A stretch of 64,000 nt of DNA from Acidobacteriota bacterium (GTDB lineage Bacteria > Acidobacteriota > Blastocatellia > RBC074), in the NCBI GenBank assembly GCA_016196035.1, contig JACPYM010000034.1:1-64000 (forward strand), read 5' to 3'. Shown here piece after piece: positions 9,670-17,322 of the stretch. The notes below the pieces were generated by a model, which was not told the DNA's origin, searched no databases, and saw only the letters and a program-made list of their open reading frames with translations. A program made the position numbers and the translations under genes. Numbering within the stretch: position 1 is the stretch's first letter; each line of letters opens with the position of its first letter.

Positions 9670-10402
9670 TGTCTCTCAAAGGATCAGTCGGCGGCTCAAC
9701 TTTGCGCCCATCCGCCCAACCGGCAAAGGGCGTGAGAATACGACGGCCCGGTGAAACCTCGCCGGGGCCGACCCACGAACCCGGCAGCAAGATTGAATAC
9801 GCGCCGACCAGCGCATCATTGCCGATGCGCACGGGCGCGGCCAGCAACACTAATTGGCCGCTGTGATTGGGCAGCATCAAATGCGGGCTAATTTTGACGC
9901 CCGCGCCAAAGGCTACGCGGTCGCCGATGTCGAGCAACGAACGATCGAGAATCTGCAAGCCCGGTGTCCAGTAAACGAACTTGCCGACGCGCGCGCCCCA
10001 CAAACGCAGCCAGGTTGAATAGAGTCCCGGCACCAAGCGCAGTAGTTCTTCGAGCCACGGCAGCCGGTTGAAAATCACCTGCCATTGCGAACTGAGCCAC
10101 CACGTCAGAAAGGGCGCGGAACCGAACGCCATTTGGCCGTCGGGCAAAGGCCGCCACTTCAGCAGCGCGCGCACGGCCAGCGGCGGCAGCAGCAATAACC
10201 ACGCGGGCGCGAGACACCACGTCCAACGCGGCCAGCGCCCCGTGGCGGGCAAGAAAACGAGCAAGACCGTGCAGACGACATTCAGAAACGGGACATAGCC
10301 AGCGGCGATCATCAGCAGGCGTTGGCCCAGCGTCATCGTTAGCGCCGGGTTCGCGGCGCGCGTGCCTTCGCGCAAAAAAGGTTCGGTGGTGGATGGAGTC
10401 AT
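9662..10402 (-). CDS. Membrane-associated left-handed beta-helix (hexapeptide) acyltransferase-like protein
   Basis: 246 aa. Two hydrophobic segments occur in the N-terminal third (AAGYVPFLNVVCTVLLVFL and LAPAWLLLLPPLAV). From about residue 150 there is an imperfect hexapeptide repeat region (SLLDIGDRVAFGAGVKI, VRIGNDALVGAYSILL, GSWVGPGEV) typical of left-handed beta-helix acyltransferases. The canonical catalytic His is not obvious; the candidates are in SPHLMLPNHSG. It sits 9 bp after the desaturase stop and overlaps the PAP2 gene. It may acylate or scaffold the lipid product at the membrane. The substrate is unknown. Confidence 0.72.
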   Translation of the reverse strand: MTPSTTEPFLREGTRAANPALTMTLGQRLLMIAAGYVPFLNVVCTVLLVFLPATGRWPRWTWCLAPAWLLLLPPLAVRALLKWRPLPDGQMAFGSAPFLTWWLSSQWQVIFNRLPWLEELLRLVPGLYSTWLRLWGARVGKFVYWTPGLQILDRSLLDIGDRVAFGAGVKISPHLMLPNHSGQLVLLAAPVRIGNDALVGAYSILLPGSWVGPGEVSPGRRILTPFAGWADGRKVEPPTDPLRDNA

Positions 10403-10411
10403 AGCGTTTGT

Positions 10412-11422
10412 TCAACGAATCACTTTGCCCGCAAATCGGTTTTCGACACGCTCCGTGGCCTTGCGCGGCCCGGCCCACATGCGCAGATAAACCCAGGGCA
10501 GAAAGACGCGATCATCGCCCGCCGCCCGGCCCAGCTTTTCCAGATGAAGCCAGGAAACCGTCGGATGTTCGTGATGCACGCGATGCCAGTTGTGATTGAG
10601 CCACAATTTATCCAGCGGCCACCACAACCAAACGTTGCGCGCGCCCCGCGTGATGTGGCGTTCGGTGGCGTAATGGTGGAGGTATTGCAACCCCGACCAC
10701 AGCGCGCCGAACACGCCATAAATGACGAGATAATGCGCCAGCGGAATCTGCATCCACCAAACGATCAGCCCGTGCAATACACAAACGCCGAGAGCTTCGA
10801 GTTGAATCAGACGGCGGTATTTCGGATTGAGCGCCTCCATAAACGCCGCGCTGGGCCGGTCAAACGCGAACCAGCGGCGTTTGAAGACAAAGGGCAGCAG
10901 CAAGACGGCCAAATTGCCGAGCACGATGATCAGATAGAACAGTCCGGTCAAAATGCCGATCCATTGCGTCCATTTCCAGAGCGGTGCTTCGCCCTCGAAC
11001 CACAGATCAAAGGCCTCGTCATCCGAACGGTTGCGCAGGTGGTGGCCTAGATGGCCCTGCCGCAACAGATGAAACTGCACGGGGAAGAATGCTGCCATCA
11101 CGACGCCGCCCGCCAGATTGGCGCGCGCGTTGGTGAAGAGCATGCCGTGTTCAGCTTCGTGGATGATGCTGTAAACGCCCACCATCAAGAGCGCGAAGCC
11201 GCACGCCAACGCCGCCAGCGCCCACGGCCCAACCACCACGGCAGCCGCGTGAAAGCACGCGAAGATGGCCAGCAGTTGCAACACCATGATCGCTGCATTC
11301 AAGCGGTCGGGGATGCGCCAGATGTCGGCAGGCAAACGCTGCAAGGCCGCCGTGTCGAGTGTTTCGCGATAATCCGCTTCGCCTGGCAGCTTGGGCGTGG
11401 CGTTGAAGGCGGCGCTGTTCAT
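10412..11422 (-). CDS. Membrane fatty acid desaturase/hydroxylase
   Basis: 336 aa membrane diiron enzyme. It shows the three histidine clusters of the family: HEAEH (about residue 87), HLGHH (about 123) and HNWHRVHHEHP (about 270), spaced by hydrophobic pairs (LLAIFACFHAAAVVVG, LIIVLGNLAVLLLPFVF). Such enzymes insert a double bond or hydroxyl into fatty acyl chains using O2. Its start overlaps the AurF-like stop by 4 bp (ATGA), so the two oxygen-dependent diiron enzymes are translated together. Regiochemistry cannot be predicted. Confidence 0.92.
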   Translation of the reverse strand: MNSAAFNATPKLPGEADYRETLDTAALQRLPADIWRIPDRLNAAIMVLQLLAIFACFHAAAVVVGPWALAALACGFALLMVGVYSIIHEAEHGMLFTNARANLAGGVVMAAFFPVQFHLLRQGHLGHHLRNRSDDEAFDLWFEGEAPLWKWTQWIGILTGLFYLIIVLGNLAVLLLPFVFKRRWFAFDRPSAAFMEALNPKYRRLIQLEALGVCVLHGLIVWWMQIPLAHYLVIYGVFGALWSGLQYLHHYATERHITRGARNVWLWWPLDKLWLNHNWHRVHHEHPTVSWLHLEKLGRAAGDDRVFLPWVYLRMWAGPRKATERVENRFAGKVIR

Positions 11423-12411
11423 GCGCTGCCTCCTTCCGCAAAGAGGCGGCGGCGCAAATGGGCGAATTCCGGCAGCCGGTCAAACAACGCGCGGCTGATC
11501 GGCGTGGCTTCGGGCGAATACATCATTTGGCGGTAGCCGGGATTCTCAGCCAAGCCCGCCACGGCGTTGAGCAACTGTGGCCGTCGCGTCTCCAAGTCAG
11601 GGAATTCCGCCAGTAGTAATTCAATCAGGCGGACGTTGGTGCGTTTCGGTTTGAACAGGAACGCCGTCAAAACGCCCGTCAGCAGCCAGACATTCAAGCG
11701 TCGCAACCAGGCCGGGCGGCGTTGATAAAACGCTTCGAGCAAATGCCAGTCGAGTTGCACGTGCCTGATTTCGTCTTCGGCGTGCGCGCGATAAGCGGCC
11801 TGGAATTGCGGCTCAACCGTTTCCGCCGCCAGCGCCGCGTAACGCTTGCTCATCATGAGCGAACGCTCCTCCATCAACAGCATCAGCCACAGCAGCAGCG
11901 GGAACACACGCGGCCGCGCTGTCATCTGGCGCAGCAACAGCAGGAACAGGCGTGGCAGCCGCACAATGTGATAATCGCTGGTGGCGTACCATTGGCTGGT
12001 GGCCAGTTGATTCAGGCGGCGAAACATTTGGGTATGTTGCTGCTCTTCGGTTTGAAAGTTGCGCAAAGCCGTCGCGAGTTCCGCTGGCAGCGGGTTGCGC
12101 AACAAACTCGTGAGCACAGGGCCGCCGATTTCCAGTTCAAAAAAACAAATGAGTTCGTTTTGCAGCAGCCCGACCAGTTGGTTGTAGCGCCGCTGTTGCG
12201 CGGGGCTGAGTTCGGCAAAGACCGCCGTATGCGCTAGCGGAGCCAGGCTCGGACAAGTGAACAGCCGCGTGTGATCTAGCGGGCGTTCCAATGCCAGCCG
12301 CGCCGTCGCCGTGCCGTGCTGGGCGGCTTGGGCGTTGATGCGTTCGATAGGCATGCGGTTGCGCTGGGCAATAGTTAGGTTCATGGGCGGCACATATTGT
12401 TCATTGTTCAT
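11419..12411 (-). CDS. AurF-like diiron oxygenase
   Basis: Up to 330 aa. The ferritin-like four-helix diiron ligands are visible: Glu in CFFELEIG, ExxH in EEQQHTQM, Glu in MEERSLMM, and HxxxExxH in HAEDEIRH. This matches the p-aminobenzoate N-oxygenase AurF/CmlI-type family (Pfam AurF), which oxidises amines to nitro groups or hydroxylates carrier-bound substrates. The start is uncertain: the ATG at 12411 falls inside a palindromic repeat and no clear Shine-Dalgarno is seen there or before the in-frame ATGs at 12384 and 12354. The first nine residues are therefore probably not ancestral. Confidence 0.82.
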   Translation of the reverse strand: MNNEQYVPPMNLTIAQRNRMPIERINAQAAQHGTATARLALERPLDHTRLFTCPSLAPLAHTAVFAELSPAQQRRYNQLVGLLQNELICFFELEIGGPVLTSLLRNPLPAELATALRNFQTEEQQHTQMFRRLNQLATSQWYATSDYHIVRLPRLFLLLLRQMTARPRVFPLLLWLMLLMEERSLMMSKRYAALAAETVEPQFQAAYRAHAEDEIRHVQLDWHLLEAFYQRRPAWLRRLNVWLLTGVLTAFLFKPKRTNVRLIELLLAEFPDLETRRPQLLNAVAGLAENPGYRQMMYSPEATPISRALFDRLPEFAHLRRRLFAEGGSA

Positions 12412-12489
12412 TTGTCATTGTTCATTGGTGATTGTCAGAAGCGCGTCTGGCTCAGTCGCACTGACAATGAACAATGAACAATGACAAAT
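12410..12489. repeat. Imperfect palindrome of TGTTCATTG units
   Basis: Arms 12410-12438 and 12461-12489 match at 27 of 29 positions (TTTGTCATTGTTCATTG against CAATGAACAATGAACAATG), with further TGTTCATTG units just outside. It lies in the only sizeable intergenic gap of the nine-gene operon and overlaps the annotated start of the AurF-like gene. It is probably a mobile palindromic repeat rather than an operator. Confidence 0.75.
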
Positions 12490-12512
12490 CCTCAAAAATC
12501 ATACCTGGTATC

Positions 12513-13283
12513 TCATCCGCCAACCATCCGCGCGCCTGCGGGCGTCAGGTTGGCGCGCGTCAATTCCGTCAAACATGCCAATTCATCGCCGCGCGCGTGC
12601 CCCGGATTCGCCTGCGCAAAAAAGGCGACGTGCGGGTCTTGCAGGCGTTGCGGCGTGAGTTCGGCCACGCCCGGTTGCAGCGGCGCGCTTTGGTTGAATC
12701 GAATTACGCCGCCGGTCGCGTCGTATTGCGCACCGAATTTCTGTTGCCCCAATTGATCGAGCAAGCCTTTGAGCGGCGGCGGCGTGGGTTGTTGATAATT
12801 CGGATAAAACGCGCGAAAGAAGAGCGGCAGATAGCGATAGGTTTTGTAACCCGAACTGATGAGGAACCAATATGCGCGCGCCGCAGGGATTTGCTCGGCC
12901 AAGCTGAAAACATGGCGGCTCCACAAACGCGGCAGCGCCGTTTCGCCCCAATACTCACGCTGAATGATCGTGTCGCCGGAAAAGAACGCGACGACCGGTT
13001 GCGCGTCGAGCGTCGCTTGCAAGCGCATCAGCGTCGAAAAGCCGCGCACCCGTTCGGTCAGCGCATCGCGCAAAATGATGGCCCATTCTTTTTCGGCCAG
13101 ATCGCTTTCAAACTGTTGGCGCGTCGGCCCGGCAAAGTAACGCGCGAGCAGCGCATACATTTGCTCAAGCTCGCGCGCACGCAATGCACTTACGCGCAGC
13201 ACCTCACCCACCAGCCGGTTTTCGCCCGGCGTTTCAGAGTGTGGCGATTTCGAGCCATGGGGTTCGGTCATCAAGTCGCGCAT
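12513..13283 (-). CDS. Uncharacterised acyltransferase-like protein (GNAT-type fold suspected)
   Basis: 256 aa from the ATG at 13283. That start is chosen because a strong Shine-Dalgarno (GGAGGAGAGGAG, 13288-13300) precedes it; it overlaps the 3' end of the upstream gene by 50 bp. Recognisable patches are AIILRDALTERVRGFSTLMRL, VVAFFSGDTIIQREYWGE and YWFLISSGYKTYRYLPLFF, which resemble N-acyltransferase-like proteins that follow GNAT genes in lipid gene clusters. No acyl-CoA loop can be pinpointed, so the function is only suggested by neighbours: a GNAT upstream and a diiron oxygenase downstream. Confidence 0.65.
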   Translation of the reverse strand: MRDLMTEPHGSKSPHSETPGENRLVGEVLRVSALRARELEQMYALLARYFAGPTRQQFESDLAEKEWAIILRDALTERVRGFSTLMRLQATLDAQPVVAFFSGDTIIQREYWGETALPRLWSRHVFSLAEQIPAARAYWFLISSGYKTYRYLPLFFRAFYPNYQQPTPPPLKGLLDQLGQQKFGAQYDATGGVIRFNQSAPLQPGVAELTPQRLQDPHVAFFAQANPGHARGDELACLTELTRANLTPAGARMVGG

Positions 13284-14349
13284 AAAACTCCTCTCCTCCT
13301 TCCCAAAAAGCCAGATAGAGCTGACTCGGATAAGCGATGTGCGCATAGGCACGTGCGGCGGGCAATAGCGCATCGCGTTCCGCCAACCCGATCATCAGAT
13401 AATCGTGGCCGCGCCGCACCGCCGAGTTATAAAGGGCGCGCAGCAGCGCCTGAAAAATTTCAACGTCGTCATCGGCGATGCAAACAAAGGCGGCATAACC
13501 ATAGCGAATCTCAGCGCCGATGGGCGGCAAACGCGGCCCGCCCCGCAGCCGCGCCCAGGCGTTGTAAAACGGTTTCGCCACGCGCAGTCCTGGCGCATAA
13601 CCGCGCACCACTGTTTGCTTGTATGCGGATTGATCCCACAGCCCCAGCACACCGACGATGGCGCCGTCGCGCCGTGCAACGAACAAATCTTCAATGCGAA
13701 AGCCAAGTGTCGCAGGGCCGCCCAGCAAGTCCTGTGTCTGCCAAACTTGATAGAATTGCCTGCGCGCGCCGTGCTGTTGCAAAAAGGCGGCGATGGCGGG
13801 TGCGTCTGCTGCCGTGGCTGTCGTGATGTCAGCCTGGCATTGCAACGCGGGTTTCATGCGGCCCAACGCGAGCGCGAGCGTGTAAAGCCGCCCCAAGGCA
13901 CGAAATTCAGGAAAGTGCGGACGGCGTTGACTGACCAAGACGCCCAGCGCTTCTGTATTGCCTTCGATCAATGAAACCAGATAGGCGGGCAGCGGATCGG
14001 CCTCGTGCAGTTGTTTCAAAAAGCGGAAGCCACGCGACACCAGCCAACGCCCGCGCTGCGCTTGGGCCACACGCAACTGCCCCAGATAGCCCAGCCGTTC
14101 GGCGCGTCCGTTGACAAAGACCGCGCGGCTGGCGCGACAGGCTACACCCACCACTTCGCCCGCGCCTTCATTCGGCATTGCATGTGCCACCAGCACCTGA
14201 CAGTTCTGCCCCAGCGTCGCGCATCCGGCGAAATACTCAGGCTCGCGCTCAAAGCTCACCGTGATGCGGCCTGGCACCGGGTTGTGCGCCAGCAAGTGCC
14301 GAATTGCCAGGTCGTCGCCAGAAGCTGCCAATTCAACCGCAAAATCCAT
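13234..14349 (-). CDS. GNAT-family N-acyltransferase
   Basis: 371 aa. The N-terminal half reads as a GNAT domain (VVGVACRASRAVFVNGRAERLGYLGQLRVAQAQRGRWLVSRGF; substrate-sheet strands, then the acyl-CoA loop region at about residues 92-105, QAQRGRW). The C-terminal half is a second, weaker domain (EDLFVARRDGAIVGVLGLW, YAAFVCIADDDVEIFQALL), so it may be a tandem GNAT. This is the first gene of the nine-gene minus-strand operon; AGGA precedes the ATG. It probably transfers an acyl group to an amine to start or decorate the product. Its promoter region is short, since a transposase remnant begins about 150 bp upstream. Confidence 0.8.
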   Translation of the reverse strand: MDFAVELAASGDDLAIRHLLAHNPVPGRITVSFEREPEYFAGCATLGQNCQVLVAHAMPNEGAGEVVGVACRASRAVFVNGRAERLGYLGQLRVAQAQRGRWLVSRGFRFLKQLHEADPLPAYLVSLIEGNTEALGVLVSQRRPHFPEFRALGRLYTLALALGRMKPALQCQADITTATAADAPAIAAFLQQHGARRQFYQVWQTQDLLGGPATLGFRIEDLFVARRDGAIVGVLGLWDQSAYKQTVVRGYAPGLRVAKPFYNAWARLRGGPRLPPIGAEIRYGYAAFVCIADDDVEIFQALLRALYNSAVRRGHDYLMIGLAERDALLPAARAYAHIAYPSQLYLAFWEGGEEFYARLDDRTPWLEIATL

Positions 14350-14498
14350 CTTTTCCTAGAGGGTGTTATTAACTTTCCCGCTTTGTTTTCAGCGGTTTGC
14401 TAACGCCCACCGGCCCGCTTGACGACTTTGATAGGCTTTCTCCAGGGGCAAGAAAAGCTTATCCGAGTGATGTTAGTGATGCCGCATAGGCGCCCTCT

Positions 14499-15020
14499 CG
14501 CACCATACCTAACCTTGATGACCGAAGACGCTCCGCAAGGCAATTATCTATTGCGCAAGGTCTTCAACGGCCTGCGCTGGATAGTGCGAGGCGGCTCGTC
14601 CTGGCGAATGCTGCCGCACGCTGTGTCGCCCTGGGCTGTTGTCCACCAGCAACCGCAACATTGGTTCAAAGTCAAAGTCTTTGCAGCGATCGCCCACGAC
14701 TGCGAACTGTCTGACGGATCGCCGCTGGCCGGCAGGACGTGCCGATGGCTGCGATCTTCGACAGTCGGCACTGCAATCAATGATTGAGTGCGACGCGCGC
14801 CGGTTACGACGGCGCCAAACGCCGGAAAGGCAATAAAGTCCATCAGGTGGTCGACACGTTAGGACTCCTGCTTGCGTGATGTGTGACTGCGGCTGATGAA
14901 GAGGATTGCGCTCAAGTCACTGAACTCGCGTGAGCGTATTCAAGCCGAGACCGGCGGGATGGTCGAGATCGCCTTCATCAATCAACGGCAACAGTTCGCC
15001 AGGCAGTGTCGGCATAATGA
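14499..15020 (+). pseudogene. IS5-type transposase remnant A (DUF4096 plus start of DDE domain)
   Basis: The frame contains LRKVFNGLRWIVRGGSSW and MLPH, the DUF4096 signature at the N-terminus of IS5/ISL2-type transposases. It then changes frame to the DDE part ([18 protein letters not shown]) and later QAETGGMVEIAFINQ, where the usual VDQ motif reads INQ. Frameshifts and stops separate these blocks, so it cannot make an active transposase. The first 375 bp are nearly identical to remnant B. No terminal inverted repeats or target duplication could be identified. Confidence 0.8.
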
Positions 15021-15454
15021 AGACGCTCGTGTAAAAGAAATCTTCAGAAGCATACGTGGCCTGCCATTTCTCTTTCAAAGATCAGAAATTGGCAAAGTCG
15101 AGCTAAGAATACGAATTACGTACATGTTGTTTGTTGAACATACAGCAACTATTGGCACTGTATGGCTGAAAAACAACCATTCAATACTAAAGCAAAGTAA
15201 ATGCTAAATTATCCGAATAAATCTGGTGCTTTCTCCCCGATATTTGTGGCATTAGACTTGCAAAATACTGAACGTGTTTGATTAAGACCTAGGAGAATGG
15301 ACAGCATAACGAAATGCTGTTGGAACGTAATTCTGTGGGGGGCGTTCCGCATTTGCTCTCGGGTCATTATAAACCTGGGCCGGCCGCAAACGGGTGATCG
15401 GTTGGCTCAGGCTTTTTTATAAAGTCCTCTTTCGTGGAACTGTAAGAGTTCAAA
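15021..15454. other. A+T-rich spacer between transposase remnants, no gene recognised
   Basis: This stretch is clearly richer in A+T than its surroundings. The open frame that starts at 14896 runs into it but loses similarity to transposases after about 15010, so the rest is probably random coding. I see no promoter, RNA or repeat that I can support. Confidence 0.5.
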
Positions 15455-15820
15455 CGCACCATACCTAACCTTGATGACCGAAGACGCTCTGCAAGGCGAT
15501 TATCTATTGCGCGAGGTCTTCAACGGCCTGCGCTGGATAGCGCGAGGCGGCTCGTCCTGGCGAATGCTGCCGCACACTTGCCGCCCCGGTCTGTTGTCTA
15601 CCGGCAACCGCAACATTGGTTCAAAGCCAAAGTCTTTGCAGCGATCGCCCACGACTGCGCACTGTCTGACGGATCGCCGCTGGCCGGCAGGACGTGCCGA
15701 TGGCTGCGATCTTCGACAGCCGAACACTGCAATCGCGCGGCGCGCACCGGTTACGACAGCGCCAAACGCCGGAAAGGCAATAAAGTCCATCAGGTGGTCG
15801 ATACGTTGGGGCTCCTGCTG
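15455..15820 (+). pseudogene. IS5-type transposase remnant B
   Basis: Direct near-copy of 14499-14870: it begins with the same CGCACCATACC boundary and encodes LREVFNGLRWIARGGSSW, then [26 protein letters not shown] in a shifted frame. It breaks off at about 15820, where sequence of the radical SAM gene begins on the opposite strand. It supplies the last codons of that gene. Confidence 0.82.
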
Positions 15821-17238
15821 GCCTTGGCGGAGCGCTGCGCGGCTTCTTTCATAGCAGGCAAGGATGCCTGCGCTCCCAGGATAGGCGCTCCCACCTTTAG
15901 CAACTCGCCCTTATACGCCTCATCGCCCAGCGGATAATCTTTGCGCTGCATGACCTCGCCGCGAAACATCAGGTTGATCGTGAAAAAGCTCGACCACATA
16001 AACCAATTACCCGCGTTTACCTGCGGGTCAAGGCTGCGTTTGAAAATCGAAGGCAGGCTGTAAAACGCCTGGCGCGCTTCGATGCAACGCTGCTTGACCA
16101 GTTCGGCGCTCATGCCGCGCGGCACAAACGGCACCATGCCGTAACGGTATTCGGGATGCAGCCACCATTTGTCATACAGCAAGCGCCCCTCGCGTTCGAG
16201 CCGTTCATACAGCGGCGTGCCGGGAAACGGGGTCAGGTGATTAAAGGCGACGATATAAAACTTGTGGCGCATGGCGAATTCCAGCGTCGTTTGCAGCGTG
16301 TCGCCATCGTCATCGTCATAGCCCAAAATAAACGTCACATACAGACGAATGCCATGTCGGCGCAAATTCGCCAGCGCCTGTTCATAGCCGCCTTTCATCG
16401 TGTTGAACGACTTGTGCATCTTGCGCAGGTTGTCTGGGTTGAGCGATTCAAAGCCGATCAACAGGCCCTGGCAGCCGCTGGCTTTGATGAGTTGCAGAAA
16501 CTCTTCATCGTGCGCGGCGTTGATGCTGGCTTGCGACACCCAGCGAATCTTGAGCGGAATCAGGGCGCGGAAAAACTCCTTGGCCTGTTCCATATTGGAG
16601 GTGATGTTGTCGTCCACAAAAAAGATCAGCGGCTTCTTGACCTGGTTGATCTCTTCGATGATCTCGGCCACGGGACGGCGCGTTTGTGTGCTGTTGAAAT
16701 AAGACTGAATCGCGCAGAACTCGCAACGGAAATGACAGCCGCGTCCGGCTTCGACCAAGCCGACGGGCAGATAACGCTTGCCCGCGAAGATCGAACGATC
16801 AGGCCGCAGGCCGCATAACGATGGGCGCTGCGCCTGTTTGTAAACACATTGCAGACGGCCTGCCCGAAAATCATCCAGCACCTGCGGCCACAATCCTTCG
16901 GCCTCGCCCACGACGATGCTTTCGGCATATTCGCTGGCTTCTTCGGGCACCAGCGTCGGATGAAACCCGCCCATCACCACCGGCACGCCGCGCCGCCGGT
17001 ATTCCGATGCGATTTGATAGGCGCGTTTGGCGGTATAGGTCTCGACGCTCATCGCCACCAGATCGGTCGGTTCGTCATAAGGGATGCGCTCCATCCGGTC
17101 GTCATAGAATTTGACCTCTACGTCACGCGGCGTCAGCCCCGCCAATGTCGCGGGCGCGAGCGGCTCCATTTGCCACGCGCGTATGTAGGGCTGCCTCACG
17201 CGGCGTCCGATGCAAGGATGTACGAGCGTCAGTCTCAT
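15790..17238 (-). CDS. B12-binding-domain radical SAM protein
   Basis: 482 aa. The N-terminal 130 residues form a cobalamin-binding-type Rossmann domain (VAMSVETYTAKRAYQIASEYRRRGVPVVMGGFHPTL). The radical SAM core follows, with the 4Fe-4S motif CHFRCEFC (about residue 169), then a DUF4070-type C-terminal part. Family members methylate unactivated carbons or rearrange lipids and natural products. The C-terminal 28 residues (from GAQASLPAM) are encoded by repeat and transposase-remnant sequence, so the native stop has been lost; whether this matters is unclear. It is the second of two tandem paralogues and probably shares the transcript that starts at 18683. Confidence 0.88.
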   Translation of the reverse strand: MRLTLVHPCIGRRVRQPYIRAWQMEPLAPATLAGLTPRDVEVKFYDDRMERIPYDEPTDLVAMSVETYTAKRAYQIASEYRRRGVPVVMGGFHPTLVPEEASEYAESIVVGEAEGLWPQVLDDFRAGRLQCVYKQAQRPSLCGLRPDRSIFAGKRYLPVGLVEAGRGCHFRCEFCAIQSYFNSTQTRRPVAEIIEEINQVKKPLIFFVDDNITSNMEQAKEFFRALIPLKIRWVSQASINAAHDEEFLQLIKASGCQGLLIGFESLNPDNLRKMHKSFNTMKGGYEQALANLRRHGIRLYVTFILGYDDDDGDTLQTTLEFAMRHKFYIVAFNHLTPFPGTPLYERLEREGRLLYDKWWLHPEYRYGMVPFVPRGMSAELVKQRCIEARQAFYSLPSIFKRSLDPQVNAGNWFMWSSFFTINLMFRGEVMQRKDYPLGDEAYKGELLKVGAPILGAQASLPAMKEAAQRSAKASRSPNVSTT

Positions 17239-17250
17239 CGTTTGTCCCCA

Positions 17251-17322
17251 GCAATCGTAGGACGGACTTTAGTCTGTCCGGCTTACACAAACAGGACAGA
17301 CTAAAGTCCGTCCTACGATTGC
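17251..17322. repeat. Perfect palindromic repeat (hairpin) between radical SAM genes
   Basis: 28-bp perfect arms at 17252-17279 and 17294-17321 (CAATCGTAGGACGGACTTTA and complement) with a 14-base loop; the flanking G and C extend the match by one base. The stop codon of the upstream radical SAM gene (17313-17315) lies inside the right arm. It could stabilise mRNA or attenuate transcription between the two genes, but it looks like an inserted repeat. Confidence 0.85.

Noticed and set aside
12403..12489. Short repeated TGTTCATTG units suggesting a CRISPR or operator array
   Set aside because: The units form one imperfect palindrome without regular spacers; no cas genes are present.
12474..13826. 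450-codon plus-strand frame opposite the two acyltransferase-like genes
   Set aside because: Very Arg/Gln-rich translation without domains, fully antisense to two supported genes.
14896..15207. 103-codon plus-strand frame between the transposase remnants
   Set aside because: Its first third is part of the decayed transposase and the remainder is A+T-rich non-coding DNA; not an independent gene.
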